Assembly: GCF_003385845.1 (NCBI RefSeq)
Contig: NZ_QRDJ01000006.1
Span: forward strand, 124,001-188,000
Source of the DNA: Kushneria indalinina DSM 14324
GTDB taxonomy: Bacteria; Pseudomonadota; Gammaproteobacteria; Pseudomonadales; Halomonadaceae
Length of the DNA stretch: 64,000 nucleotides
Direction: 5' to 3'
How positions within the stretch are numbered: the stretch's first letter is position 1; each line of letters begins with the position of its first letter. The notes under the pieces are model-generated. The model had not been told where the DNA came from. It did not search any database and was given only the letters and a program-made list of their open reading frames with translations. Positions 8,733-18,406 of this stretch are shown piece by piece. Both the position numbers and the translations under genes were made by a program.

Positions 8733-10649
8733 TCAGTCGTCGCGCTCAAAGCGCACATCATGACCGTCGCCTCCCAGCTGCATGATCTCCCGGGGGCAGC
8801 CATGCTCATCCAGACGCAGCAGTCCGATACCGGCCTTGTTGACCAGCCGCTCTCCCGGGGAGCGGCTGTCGGGCTGGCGGGGCTTGATCACCATGTGGCG
8901 GCGCTTGGTCAGCCAGTTGACGGGAGACCAGGGCGCAAACAGCCAGCGATTGATGCGATCGAAGGTATCCAGCAGGGTGTCGGGAAATTCGTTGCGGATG
9001 CCGCTGCTGGTGATCTGCCAGATGCGGGGGCTGTGATGCTGTTCTCGCAGCTGCACATCGTAGGCAAAGCTGTAGTGCACATCGCCTGACAGGACGATGA
9101 AATTCTGTGGGGTATGGCGATGGCGAAAGATATTGAGCATGACGTAGGCGGCGCTGCGGTGGGACATCCAGTTCTCGGCGTCCACCAGTAGCGGACGGTT
9201 GAGCCAGACAAACACCTGCTGCACTGTCTCGATCAGCTTGACGCCAAAGACCGGTGCCGGCGAGACCATGATGATGGCGTCGTGTCCCATGAGCTCCTGC
9301 TGCAGTTCGGTCAGGGCCTCCCAGTCCATCAGCCCCGAGGGCTTGTGCAGGCCACGTTCACTGCGCCAGCGTCGTGTGCGGGTATCCAGCACCACCATGG
9401 CAGGCCGGGTGGGCAACGTATAGTGCCAGCGCTCGAAGCGCAGCAGGGCCTCAATCAGGGCGTCATGCTGCGGCTCATCGGGCATCCGGCAGTACGCCTC
9501 CAGCTGCGCCATCATGTCGCCGTCAAAGTGCTCTGGGGCATTGCCCCAGCCCTGACAGATCAAATAGCCGATCAGGGCGTTGCCCATGATGCGTCGTGAA
9601 AAGGGATGTCCCAGTGCAGTGCGCTCCCACTGGGCGGTCAGGTTCCAGTCATCGGTCACGTCATGATCGTCAAAGATCATCCAGGTCGGCAGACGGGCCA
9701 GCACGCGCCGTACCGCGGGCAGCTCCGCGATAAAGTGATCCAGCGCGGCACGCTCCGTTTCAAAGAGTGCCGCCGTTTTGTCATCAAGGTCTGGACGCTC
9801 GATAGCGATGAGCTGCCAGGGAATGGGCGACCAGACCAGCAGATACATGGCCAGTATTTCGCCCAGGCTGATCAGATGGTTGTCGGCACCGGCCGCGGTA
9901 AAGATCGGTTTTTCCTTGCCGCGAAAGAAGTAGCGCTGCAGCAGCCGGTTGTCAGGGGTGGCCGGCAGCAGCCGATTGCGCTGGTACAGCCAGGGGGCCT
10001 GCAAAAGCGTTCGGCTGTCGCTGATTTCCGCCGATTCAAAGTGTTCGTGATAAAGCCCCAGCCGCTCCACGAGCGCATTGATGGCCAACAGCATGGGGCC
10101 TGCGACATCGTCGGCATAGATCTGGTCGCCGGTCATCATCAATAGTGATGGCCACTGCTCGGGAGTGGCGCGCCGGGCGTGCAGCTCCCGGTCCAGCCGC
10201 GCCAGGCCATCAGGAGCATCATGGTGCGGCCGACGACAGGAGCCGTGGGCGATGGAGGCCAGTGTCATGGCATGCCGCACGGTCAGCAAAGCTTCTCCCT
10301 CGTGACACAGCTGTGGCGCCCATTCGGCAATGCCATGACACTGCCCCTGGTCCTCGATCAGCAGGTCGTAGCGCAGTATCTCGCCTTCATCGAACGCCGG
10401 GCAGATGGCGACGTCGATCATGTGCACCACGGCATGTTCACCGATGCGCAGCCGGCGGCACTGAGATTCATCCAGACGCAGGCGCACTGAATGTGCCGGG
10501 TCGCGCTCAAGGATCAGCGTCAGCGTCAGGGCTTTGGAGGCCACCAGCCACAGGGTCATGCGCTCGGGCAGCAGGCGGCGCAGCATGGGGCCTGCCAGCA
10601 CGTCGGGCAGGGGCTGCGGAACAATCTTTTCTGGCGCGACTTCTGACAT
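8733..10649 (-). CDS. PhoD-like metallophosphatase domain protein
   Basis: A 638-residue protein related to the PhoD alkaline phosphatase / phosphodiesterase superfamily. Metal-binding motifs are visible in order: GDQIYADD (mid-protein), DDHDVTDDWN, and GDVHYSF towards the C terminus. An N-terminal beta-rich region of about 140 residues precedes the catalytic part. There is no signal peptide or Tat motif, unlike secreted PhoD, so it is probably cytoplasmic. The start was set at 10649 (MSEVAPEK); a 14-residue upstream extension is possible. The substrate is unknown. It is divergent from the histidine phosphatase gene, but that pairing of phosphatase folds may be coincidental. Confidence 0.8.
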   Translation of the reverse strand: MSEVAPEKIVPQPLPDVLAGPMLRRLLPERMTLWLVASKALTLTLILERDPAHSVRLRLDESQCRRLRIGEHAVVHMIDVAICPAFDEGEILRYDLLIEDQGQCHGIAEWAPQLCHEGEALLTVRHAMTLASIAHGSCRRPHHDAPDGLARLDRELHARRATPEQWPSLLMMTGDQIYADDVAGPMLLAINALVERLGLYHEHFESAEISDSRTLLQAPWLYQRNRLLPATPDNRLLQRYFFRGKEKPIFTAAGADNHLISLGEILAMYLLVWSPIPWQLIAIERPDLDDKTAALFETERAALDHFIAELPAVRRVLARLPTWMIFDDHDVTDDWNLTAQWERTALGHPFSRRIMGNALIGYLICQGWGNAPEHFDGDMMAQLEAYCRMPDEPQHDALIEALLRFERWHYTLPTRPAMVVLDTRTRRWRSERGLHKPSGLMDWEALTELQQELMGHDAIIMVSPAPVFGVKLIETVQQVFVWLNRPLLVDAENWMSHRSAAYVMLNIFRHRHTPQNFIVLSGDVHYSFAYDVQLREQHHSPRIWQITSSGIRNEFPDTLLDTFDRINRWLFAPWSPVNWLTKRRHMVIKPRQPDSRSPGERLVNKAGIGLLRLDEHGCPREIMQLGGDGHDVRFERDD

Positions 10650-10822
10650 GATCACCACGCGGACATCAGGGGTTGAAGAGGACCAGAACACGGCACCGGC
10701 AGGGTCGGCAATGACCGGTCACGGCAGGAATCGATTTTGTGTGAGCCTGAATGTGAGTGGTCGCGCTTATACTCTGCCGACTAGAATTAATTTCAATCAA
10801 GTTTGGTGTGGAGCAGCGGGGC

Positions 10823-11401
10823 ATGAAGATCATCCTGATGCGGCATGGAGCGCCGCGGGTGCGTTTTGACGAAAAGATGGCCGCTGCTGATTTCAGACAC
10901 TGGGTGGCCCGCTATCAGCTGGCGGGCCTGGATGAAGTTACGCGCTGCGATCGCGCCCTGACCATTGCCCGGGAGTGTGCGGCCGTGGTCTGCAGCGATC
11001 TGCCAAGATCGCTGGAATCGGCGCTGCGTCTGGAGGCGGGCAATATTGTCTACAGCGACCCCCTGATGCGCGAAATTGATCTGCCGCACGGCAGCGGGCG
11101 CTGGCCGACGCCATCACTGCCGACCACCTTCTGGCTGGTGGCCTTTCGCGCCCTGTGGCTTTTGGGCTATCACGGCAACGCCGAAGGGCGTCGGGAGGTC
11201 TTCAATCGCGCCGATGCCGCGGCCAGCAAGCTGGTCGAACTGGCCGGCGAGCACTGCTCGGTGCTGTTTGTTGGTCATGGCATGATCAATCATCTGCTGG
11301 CACGCGAGCTGCTTTCCCGCGGCTGGCAGGGGCCCAAAAGGCCCGGCCGTGCGCACTGGCAGTACGGTGTCTATGAGTATCAGGGCCAGGCCATCGCCTG
11401 A
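10823..11401 (+). CDS. Histidine phosphatase family protein
   Basis: A 192-residue protein of the phosphoglycerate mutase-like / SixA superfamily. The catalytic RHG lies at residues 7-9 of MKIILMRHGAP, and the second histidine appears in LFVGHGMINHLLA near the C terminus, giving the standard two-His active site. The start at 10823 puts RHG at the usual distance from the N terminus and has GGAGCAGCGGGG upstream. A TATACT -10-like hexamer is at 10768-10773. The substrate (phosphoprotein, sugar phosphate or nucleotide) cannot be told from sequence. Confidence 0.85.
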   Translation: MKIILMRHGAPRVRFDEKMAAADFRHWVARYQLAGLDEVTRCDRALTIARECAAVVCSDLPRSLESALRLEAGNIVYSDPLMREIDLPHGSGRWPTPSLPTTFWLVAFRALWLLGYHGNAEGRREVFNRADAAASKLVELAGEHCSVLFVGHGMINHLLARELLSRGWQGPKRPGRAHWQYGVYEYQGQAIA

Positions 11402-11412
11402 CCCGTCCCTTG

Positions 11413-11449
11413 TCCGAGCCCCTGTCTTTTCTCCGAGGCCCTGTCTTTT
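11413..11449. repeat. Two-copy tandem repeat, 19-base period
   Basis: TCCGAGCCCCTGTCTTTT (11413-11430) is followed by TCCGAGGCCCTGTCTTTT (11432-11449), one mismatch in 18 bases. It lies between the convergent histidine phosphatase and fruR genes. The T-rich ends may help termination of the rightward transcript, but no stem is evident. Confidence 0.7.
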
Positions 11450-11480
11450 GTTTAAGGCAGGCACTCTGGCCCGGGGCTTC

Positions 11481-12482
11481 TCAATTCCGGCGAATCAGGG
11501 TTCGCTCAACGTTGACGATGCCGGGGTGACGCCGGCCTTCAATGGCCTCCAGTACACTCGAGAGTGCCAGGGTTGCAATACGCTCATGATCCTGCTGCAT
11601 CGAGTTGACCTTGAGGGGCAGAAAATCCAGCAGCCGGTCATTACCGAAGGTCGCCATCTGCAGAGGGTGCGCCTGCAGCGTCTCCATCGAGTATTTCGTC
11701 AGCAAAACGTCCAGCGCGCCTTCCAGCAGCGTATAGGACGCTGTCACCAGCGCCTGGGGCAGGCCGTGGTGCTCAAGATGCTCGCGCATGAGCGCCATGC
11801 CCGTCTCCCGATCGTAGCGTGCGCCGCAGTGAAGATGCGCGCGTTGCGTTGGCCCGCCATGGGCTGCCATTGCCGCCCTGAACCCTTCCCGGCGCTCAAG
11901 GGTATTGGCCAGTCCCGGCAGGGCGTCGAACCAGACAACTTCCTGCACCGCGGGTGAGAGCACGGTCCGGGTCAGGCTCATGGCGGTCCGGCGGTTTTCA
12001 CTGATGATGCAGGGCATCAGCGTGTCATCGAGCGCCCGGTCCACGGCCACCACCGGCATCCCGGCGCTGATCAGACGCTGATAGCAGGCCTCTCCCGGCG
12101 GCAGGCTCGAGGCCACGATCAAGGCGTCACAGCGCCGGGCCTGCAGGGCGCTGAGCAGTTCGCGCTCGGTGTCCGGGTCATCGTTGGAGCTGACCATCAA
12201 CAGCTGATAGCCCGCCCGGCGCGCCCCCTGTTCCAGAAGCTTGGCCAGCCGCGCATAGCTGGTGTTTTCAAGGTCCGGCAGCACAAAGCCCAGCGTGCGG
12301 CTGACCCCGCGGCGCAGGGCGGCCGCCTGAGCATCCACCCGATAACCGTGCTCCTCGATCACCGCCATGACGCGCTTGACCGTCGCCTCGCTGATGCGGT
12401 GCTGGCGTGACTTGCCATTGATGACATAGCTTGCCGTGGTGCGTGATACGCCGGCCAGGCGCGCAATCTCTGCAAGCGTCAT
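11481..12482 (-). CDS. fruR: Fructose catabolite repressor/activator FruR (Cra), LacI family
   Basis: A 333-residue LacI-family regulator. The N-terminal HTH reads MTLAEIARLAGVSRTTASYV, followed by the INGK hinge segment, which is nearly the Cra sequence of enterobacteria. The effector domain (residues ~60-330) has GFVLPDLENTSYARLAKLLE, also Cra-like; the family responds to fructose 1-phosphate or fructose 1,6-bisphosphate. The start at 12482 was chosen to place the HTH at the N terminus. It is divergent from fruBKA, and candidate Cra operators lie in the 222-base space between, so it probably represses the fru operon until fructose 1-phosphate accumulates. Confidence 0.92.
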   Translation of the reverse strand: MTLAEIARLAGVSRTTASYVINGKSRQHRISEATVKRVMAVIEEHGYRVDAQAAALRRGVSRTLGFVLPDLENTSYARLAKLLEQGARRAGYQLLMVSSNDDPDTERELLSALQARRCDALIVASSLPPGEACYQRLISAGMPVVAVDRALDDTLMPCIISENRRTAMSLTRTVLSPAVQEVVWFDALPGLANTLERREGFRAAMAAHGGPTQRAHLHCGARYDRETGMALMREHLEHHGLPQALVTASYTLLEGALDVLLTKYSMETLQAHPLQMATFGNDRLLDFLPLKVNSMQQDHERIATLALSSVLEAIEGRRHPGIVNVERTLIRRN

Positions 12483-12592
12483 GGTGTTATTTCCCGATAT
12501 GAAAGGCGTGGGGCTGTCGATACGACGTAGGTCCATACCGTTGGTGCTTGATTCACCGCTCGATCTCTTTCAGCATTACGGCAAGGAAAAGG

Positions 12593-12604
12593 TGACACGA
12601 TTCA
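12593..12604. promoter_or_regulatory. Candidate FruR/Cra operator
   Basis: TGACACGATTCA differs at one position from the Cra consensus TGAAWCGWTTCA. It lies 101 bases upstream of fruB and 111 bases from fruR, in the divergent promoter region. Confidence 0.6.
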
Positions 12605-12616
12605 GCCATGCTGTCA

Positions 12617-12628
12617 TGACCTGTTTCA
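12617..12628. promoter_or_regulatory. Possible second FruR/Cra operator
   Basis: TGACCTGTTTCA matches 9 of 12 positions of the Cra consensus and begins 24 bases after the first site. Weak alone, but its spacing and context make it plausible. Confidence 0.35.
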
Positions 12629-12704
12629 TGCCGTTCTGCGCTCCAGGTGCCTCATTTGATGGCGCCGATCGCGCAGATTTGCCACTCACAAGGATCAATA
12701 CGCC

Positions 12705-15557
12705 ATGCTCACGCTGAAAAGTGATGCCGTTTTGCTCAATCAGCACGCCAGCGACTGGCGTGATGCGCTCCATCAGGCCGGCCAGTCGCTCATGGAGGGC
12801 GGGCTTGCCCGCGAAGGCTATCGCGATGCGCTGTTCGAGCGCGAAGAGCAGGCCTCGACCTGGCTGGGTAACGGCATCGTCATTCCCCACGGTACCCAGA
12901 AAAGCCGTGAGCATGTGCTGGCCACCGGCGTGCGCCTTCTGCAGTTTCCAGAAGGTGTCGAGTGGCACGACGGCAATCGGGTGCATTTGATCATCACGAT
13001 TGCCGCGCAAAGCGATGAGCACCTGGACATCCTGCGCCAGCTCACCCACGTACTCGACCGTGAAGGCGTGGCCGACAGGCTGGCGCGCGCTGGCGACGCC
13101 GAGGAAGTCGTAAGCCTGCTGTCAAAGGCTCCGGTCACGGCACGCCTGGATGGCGACACCATTATTCAGGGGGTGCCGGCGCGCTCGTCGCTGGAGCTGA
13201 CGGCGGCTGTCGCGGCACGCCTTGAGCAGCTGGGCTGCGTGGATCGCCGCTTTGTGGGCGATATCCTGGGCCAGCAGGCCATCTCGCTGGGCCAGCAGCT
13301 GTGGCTGGTGCGCAGCGCCACGGGTGTCATCCAGCCGGCGCTGGGGCTGGCCCTGCCGCAGGCGCATATCGATGGCGTGGCCGGGGTCTTCTGTCTGGCC
13401 GAAAGCGGCAACGCCCACGATGTGCTGCTCGACCGGCTGGTGAGCGTGCTGGAAGAGGGCAAGGGCGAGGAGCTGGCGCGGCTGGGACGGGATGCGCTGC
13501 TCGCGCGGCTGTCCGGCGAATCGGCCAGCGCCGAAACCGTCCGGGTCAGGGTGCGCAACGCCCACGGCCTGCATGCTCGTCCGGCCAAGCAGCTGGTCCA
13601 GATCGCCCGCGCCCAGAAGATGCCGGTGCGCGTGCGGCTGGCCGAAGGCGGCAATGAGGCGGTCTCGGCGGCCAGTCTGACCAAGGTCATCGGTCTGGGG
13701 GCGCGTCGTGGCCAGATGCTGATCTTCTCGGCCGAAGGCGAAGGCGCCCGTGAAGCCGTCGATGCCATGGCCGAGGCGCTGCGTGGCGGGCTGGGCGAAG
13801 AGGTCACGCCGCTGGGGGAAACCAGCGATGCGCGGCCGTCGCGCAACCGCCAGACCCCACGTGAGCCGGTGGTGGCACCGGCCGCCGATACGCCGCTGGC
13901 GGCCGTGCCCGCCTCCCCCGGCATGGCGATCGCCCCGGTGTTCGTGATGCGCCCGCCGGAATTTCATTACGAGGAGACCGCCTCTGACCGTCAGCTGCAA
14001 AAAACGCGTCTGGGCGAAGCCATTAGCGAGGCCGAGCAGCAGCTTGAAGAGATGATCCGCGCTGCCGGCGGCGAGGTGGCCGAGATTCTCTCCATGCACG
14101 AAGAGATGCTGGGCGACCCGGAACTTCGCGAAGCCGCCTATGAGGCGATCAACGAAGGCAAGAGCGCCGAGGGCGGCTGGTGGCGGGCCATCGATGTGGC
14201 CGCCCGCGCCCAGGAAGCGCTGGCCGATCGTCTGCTGGCCGAGCGCGCCGCGGATCTGCGCGACGTCGGCCGGCGCGTGCTGGGCAATCTCTGCGGGGTG
14301 AAGATGCCCGATCCGCCGACCCATCCCTACATTCTGGTCACCGACGATGTCGGGCCTTCCGATGTGGCGCGACTGGATACCTCGCGGGTACGCGGCATTC
14401 TGACCGCCCGCGGCGGGGCGACCTCCCACAGCGCCATTCTGGCCCGCGCGCTGGGCATCCCGGCGGTCGTCGGTGCCGGCGAGACCATCATGGCATTGGA
14501 AAACGGTATCGACATGATTCTCGATGGCGAGCGCGGCCGCGTCATTCCCTCGCCTGCCCCCGAGCGTCGTGCCCGTACCGAACTCTCCATTCGCGAGCGT
14601 GAGATCCGCGAGCGTGAAGCCTTTGGCGTGCGTTTTGACCCGGCCATCACTCTGGATGGCCATCGCGTCGAGGTCGCCGCGAACCTCGGCAACACCGCGC
14701 ATGCGGCGGACGCCGTCGAGCGCGGGGCCGAGGCGGTAGGCCTGTTGCGTACCGAGTTTGTCTTCATGGCGCATCCGCAGGCGCCGGATCTGGAGACCCA
14801 GATCGCCGAGTACGCCCAGGCCTTTGACGCCCTGGGACATGATCGCGCGCTGGTCGCCCGCACGCTGGATGTCGGCGGTGACAAGCCGCTGGACTACTGG
14901 CCGGTGCCGGCAGAGGACAACCCCTTCCTGGGGCTGCGCGGCATTCGCCTGGCGCTGACCCGCCCGGACGTGCTCGAGACCCAGATTCGTGCCCTGTTGA
15001 TGGCGGCCGGGGATCGACCGCTGCGCATCATGTTCCCGATGGTCAAGGACGTGGAGGAGTTCCACGCCGGCAAGGCCATCTTTGATCGCGTCCAGGCCGA
15101 GGTACAGGCACCCGATGTGCAGCTGGGCGTGATGATCGAAATTCCCTCCTGTGCGCTGCTGGCCCCGAGCCTGGCCGAGCATGTCGATTTCTTCTCGATC
15201 GGCACCAACGACCTGACCCAGTACACCCTGGCGATCGACCGCGGCCATTCCCGCCTGTCGGCCCAGGCCGACGGTCTGCACCCGGCGGTGCTGCGTTTGA
15301 TTCAGCTGACCGTCGACGCCGCCCATGCCAAAGGCCGCTGGGTCGGCGTGTGCGGCGAGCTGGGGAGCGACCCGCAGGCAATCGGTGTGCTGATGGGGTT
15401 GGGTGTCGATGAGCTGTCGGTGTCCAGCCGCCAGATTCCGCTGGTCAAGCAGCGCATCCGCAGCCTGAGTCTGGAAGAGAGCCGGGCGCTGGCGCTGCGC
15501 GCGCTGGCCTGCCCGACGGCCGCCGAGGTGCGCGCCATGCTGGAGTCGCTGACATGA
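12705..15557 (+). CDS. fruB: Fructose PTS multiphosphoryl transfer protein (EIIA-HPr-EI fusion)
   Basis: A 950-residue fusion carrying the whole soluble phosphoryl chain from PEP to the fructose permease. Domains in order: EIIA-Fru (residues ~1-145, active His62 in IPHGT), an EIIA-like linker domain (~150-275), HPr (~280-370, His290 in GLHARP), and Enzyme I (~395-950, phospho-His575 in GGATSHSAI, PEP-binding GTNDLTQYTLAIDRG and CGELGSD near the C terminus). E. coli FruB lacks the EI part; the fused form is known from Pseudomonas and Xanthomonas. It overlaps fruK by four bases (ATGA), showing translational coupling. No separate ptsH or ptsI is visible in this window. Confidence 0.95.
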   Translation: MLTLKSDAVLLNQHASDWRDALHQAGQSLMEGGLAREGYRDALFEREEQASTWLGNGIVIPHGTQKSREHVLATGVRLLQFPEGVEWHDGNRVHLIITIAAQSDEHLDILRQLTHVLDREGVADRLARAGDAEEVVSLLSKAPVTARLDGDTIIQGVPARSSLELTAAVAARLEQLGCVDRRFVGDILGQQAISLGQQLWLVRSATGVIQPALGLALPQAHIDGVAGVFCLAESGNAHDVLLDRLVSVLEEGKGEELARLGRDALLARLSGESASAETVRVRVRNAHGLHARPAKQLVQIARAQKMPVRVRLAEGGNEAVSAASLTKVIGLGARRGQMLIFSAEGEGAREAVDAMAEALRGGLGEEVTPLGETSDARPSRNRQTPREPVVAPAADTPLAAVPASPGMAIAPVFVMRPPEFHYEETASDRQLQKTRLGEAISEAEQQLEEMIRAAGGEVAEILSMHEEMLGDPELREAAYEAINEGKSAEGGWWRAIDVAARAQEALADRLLAERAADLRDVGRRVLGNLCGVKMPDPPTHPYILVTDDVGPSDVARLDTSRVRGILTARGGATSHSAILARALGIPAVVGAGETIMALENGIDMILDGERGRVIPSPAPERRARTELSIREREIREREAFGVRFDPAITLDGHRVEVAANLGNTAHAADAVERGAEAVGLLRTEFVFMAHPQAPDLETQIAEYAQAFDALGHDRALVARTLDVGGDKPLDYWPVPAEDNPFLGLRGIRLALTRPDVLETQIRALLMAAGDRPLRIMFPMVKDVEEFHAGKAIFDRVQAEVQAPDVQLGVMIEIPSCALLAPSLAEHVDFFSIGTNDLTQYTLAIDRGHSRLSAQADGLHPAVLRLIQLTVDAAHAKGRWVGVCGELGSDPQAIGVLMGLGVDELSVSSRQIPLVKQRIRSLSLEESRALALRALACPTAAEVRAMLESLT

Positions 15558-16489
15558 GCCGGGTACTGACGCTGACGCTTAATCCGGCGCTGGATCTCTC
15601 CATTCGCCTGACCGCGCTGTCGCCGGGCAGCGTCAATCGCTCGCAGGAGAGTTCGCTGACGCCGGCCGGCAAGGGCAACAACGTGGCCTGCGTGCTGGCC
15701 CGCCATGATCATCAGGTGGTGGCCGGCGGCTTTCTGGGCCGGGACAATCAGGCGCCGTTCGAGCGGGCCTTTCTCGAGTGGGGCGTGGAAGACCGCTTCG
15801 TTCGGGTCGCCGGGGAGACCCGGGTCAACGCCAAGCTGACCGAAGCCGATGGGCGCGTGACCGATATCAACGGCCCGGGCGCGCTGGTGGATAAAGCCGC
15901 CATGGCCCGTCTTCTCGACGATATCGAAGCCGGTGCCGAGGACATCGATGCGGTGGTCATCTCCGGCAGTCTGCCGCCGGGCGTGACGCCCGACTGGCTG
16001 GCGGCCCTGATCGGGCGCCTCGGGACGCAGGGGCTGCCGGTGTGGCTGGACAGCAGCGGCGGGGCGCTGGTGCACGGCGCCCGCGCGCGTCCCACCCTGA
16101 TCAAGCCCAACGAACATGAGCTGGCCGAGTGTGTCGGCCGGCCGCTGGCAGACGAGGCGGCGCTTTTGACAGCCGCGCGTGAACTGCAGCGCGGCGGCAT
16201 CGATAACGTGCTGCTGTCGCTGGGCGCCGATGGCGTGGTGTGGCTGTTTGATGGCGGGGCGCTGCGGGCACGTCCGCCGCGGGTCGAGATCGTCAGCACC
16301 GTCTGCGCCGGCGATACGCTGCTGGCCGGCGTGCTGCATGGCGTGCTGGAAGGCTGGCCGCGGGAGCAGACGCTGCGCTTTGCCACGGCCCTGTCGGCCG
16401 ACGCCGTGCGCCGCATTGGCGTGGGGCGCTCGGATGTCGAGGACTTTACCGCCTTGTGCGAGGCGGTCTCCATCGAGGTGCTGACATGA
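15554..16489 (+). CDS. fruK: 1-phosphofructokinase FruK
   Basis: A 311-residue PfkB-family kinase converting fructose 1-phosphate to fructose 1,6-bisphosphate. It has the N-terminal TLNPALDLSI, the substrate-binding GKGNNVA, the family segment ISGSLPPGV, and the C-terminal ATP-binding loop CAGDTLLAG with the catalytic base Asp254. Its ATG overlaps the fruB stop. By consuming fructose 1-phosphate it would remove the inducer of FruR. Confidence 0.95.
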   Translation: MSRVLTLTLNPALDLSIRLTALSPGSVNRSQESSLTPAGKGNNVACVLARHDHQVVAGGFLGRDNQAPFERAFLEWGVEDRFVRVAGETRVNAKLTEADGRVTDINGPGALVDKAAMARLLDDIEAGAEDIDAVVISGSLPPGVTPDWLAALIGRLGTQGLPVWLDSSGGALVHGARARPTLIKPNEHELAECVGRPLADEAALLTAARELQRGGIDNVLLSLGADGVVWLFDGGALRARPPRVEIVSTVCAGDTLLAGVLHGVLEGWPREQTLRFATALSADAVRRIGVGRSDVEDFTALCEAVSIEVLT

Positions 16490-16580
16490 TCACGCCCCCG
16501 ATTTCTTTTGAGCTGCCTGCTGATGACAGGCGCGGTCAGCATGGCGACCAGTGGTTGGCACTGGCACAGGAGTGGTTTGC

Positions 16581-18344
16581 ATGAATATTGTTATCGTCAC
16601 GGCCTGCCCCAGCGGCACGGCGACGACCTATCTGGCGGCGCGCCGGCTCGAGCAGGCCGCGCATCGGCTGGGCTGGCAGACAGCGGTCGAGATGCAGGGC
16701 CAGTTTGACCAGGCCCCCTTGAGTGATGAGCAGATTGCCGCAGCCGACATGGTCGTGGTCGCGGCCAGTCGGCCCGTCACACTGGCACGCTTTACCGGCA
16801 AGCCGCTCTATCGCGAGCGCCTGGAAGCCGCACTGCCGGACCCGGATGGTTTTCTGTCCCGCGCCCGCGAGCAGGCAGCGCCCTGGCAGGGCAGTGAGGA
16901 CGACGAGGCTGAGGCGAGTGCGGCACCGGCGGCGGCCGCAGGCAGCAAGGTCAAGCGCATTGTGGCGGTAACCGCCTGTCCGACCGGGGTGGCCCACACC
17001 TTCATGGCTGCTGAGGCGCTGGCCGAGGCCGGGCGTACGCTCGGCCATCAGATCAAGGTCGAAACCCAGGGGTCGGTCGGGGCGCAGAATCAGCTCACCG
17101 AGGAAGAAATTAAAGAGGCCGACATCGTACTGCTGGCCTGTGATATCGAGGTCGATGACGAGCGCTTTGCCGGCAAGCCGGTCTATCGCACTTCCACCGG
17201 CACGGCGCTGAAAAAGTCACAGCAGACCATCAATGACGCGCTGGCGGGAGCCGCAGTGGAAAGCGAGGGTAGCGCCCCGGCCGGCGGCGAGCGCAAAAAG
17301 AGCATGAAGGAGCGGGGCGTCTACAAGCACCTGCTGACCGGGGTGTCCTTCATGCTGCCGATGGTGGTCGCCGGGGGGCTTTGTATCGCGCTGTCGTTCG
17401 TGTTCGGCATCGAGGCGTTCAAGGAAGAGGGCACGCTTGCCGCGGCACTGATGCAGATTGGCGGTGAGACGGCCTTTGCCCTGATGGTGCCGGTACTGGC
17501 GGGCTATATCGCCTACTCGATTGCCGACCGACCGGGGATTGCGCCCGGCATGATCGGCGGCATGCTGGCAAGCACCCTGGGGGCCGGCTTTATTGGCGGC
17601 ATCATCGCCGGTTTTCTGGCCGGTTATACCGCGAAACTGATCGCGCAGAAGCTGAAGCTGCCGGCCAGCGTTGAATCGCTCAAGCCGATTCTGGTGATCC
17701 CGCTGCTGGCGAGTCTGGTGACCGGGCTGGTGATGATCTATCTGGTCGGCACGCCGGTGGCCGGCATGCTCTCGGCGCTGACCGATTTCCTCAACAACAT
17801 GGGCTCGACCAATGCGGTTCTGCTCGGGCTGTTGCTGGGCGCGATGATGTGTGTGGATCTGGGCGGGCCGATCAACAAGGCGGCCTACACCTTTGGCGTG
17901 GGGCTGTTGTCGACCCAGACCTATGCACCGATGGCGGCGATCATGGCCGCCGGGATGGTGCCGGCGATCGGCATGGGCATTGCGAGCTTTCTGGCACGCT
18001 CGAAGTTTGCCGATACCGAGCGTGACGGTGGCAAGGCGGCCTTTGTGCTGGGGCTTTGCTTTATCAGTGAAGGGGCGATCCCCTTTGCCGCCAAGGACCC
18101 GCTGCGTGTCATTCCGATCTCGATTGTGGGCGGGGCCATGACCGGGGCGCTGTCGATGTACTTCCAGATCAAGCTGATGGCGCCGCACGGTGGATTGTTC
18201 GTGCTGCTGATTCCGGGCGCGGTCAATCAGGCGCTGCTCTATCTGCTGGCGATTGCCGTGGGCTCGCTCTTTATTGGCGTTGTCTATGCGCTGCTCAAGC
18301 CGGCTCAGCAAAAGCTCGAGGTGCCGGAAGGGGCTTCTGCCTGA
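16581..18344 (+). CDS. fruA: Fructose PTS permease EIIB'BC (FruA)
   Basis: A 587-residue membrane permease that imports fructose and phosphorylates it at C1. Two EIIB domains are present: an N-terminal EIIB' (residues ~1-100, Cys9 in VTACPSG) and the functional-looking EIIB (~127-220, Cys133 in VTACPTGVAHTFMAAEAL). A linker leads to EIIC (~250-575) with eight to ten hydrophobic segments and the GGPINKAAYTF motif. The start at 16581 was chosen for AGGAGTGG upstream and to align the first EIIB. EIIB' retains its cysteine and may also take phosphate. It closes the fru operon. Confidence 0.95.
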   Translation: MNIVIVTACPSGTATTYLAARRLEQAAHRLGWQTAVEMQGQFDQAPLSDEQIAAADMVVVAASRPVTLARFTGKPLYRERLEAALPDPDGFLSRAREQAAPWQGSEDDEAEASAAPAAAAGSKVKRIVAVTACPTGVAHTFMAAEALAEAGRTLGHQIKVETQGSVGAQNQLTEEEIKEADIVLLACDIEVDDERFAGKPVYRTSTGTALKKSQQTINDALAGAAVESEGSAPAGGERKKSMKERGVYKHLLTGVSFMLPMVVAGGLCIALSFVFGIEAFKEEGTLAAALMQIGGETAFALMVPVLAGYIAYSIADRPGIAPGMIGGMLASTLGAGFIGGIIAGFLAGYTAKLIAQKLKLPASVESLKPILVIPLLASLVTGLVMIYLVGTPVAGMLSALTDFLNNMGSTNAVLLGLLLGAMMCVDLGGPINKAAYTFGVGLLSTQTYAPMAAIMAAGMVPAIGMGIASFLARSKFADTERDGGKAAFVLGLCFISEGAIPFAAKDPLRVIPISIVGGAMTGALSMYFQIKLMAPHGGLFVLLIPGAVNQALLYLLAIAVGSLFIGVVYALLKPAQQKLEVPEGASA

Positions 18345-18380
18345 GCCAGCGATGATTCATGAACGCGGCAAGTGTCCTTC

Positions 18381-18406
18381 AGGGGCCCCATTGGGGCCCT
18401 TTTTTG
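18381..18406 (+). terminator. Intrinsic terminator of fruBKA
   Basis: AGGGGCCCC-ATT-GGGGCCCT followed by TTTTTT, 37 bases past the fruA stop. A textbook stem plus U-run. Confidence 0.9.

Noticed and set aside
13122..15326. Long open frame (734 codons) antisense to fruB
   Set aside because: It mirrors the codon pattern of fruB in high-GC DNA, and the translation is low-complexity His/Arg/Gln/Gly-rich with no family features.
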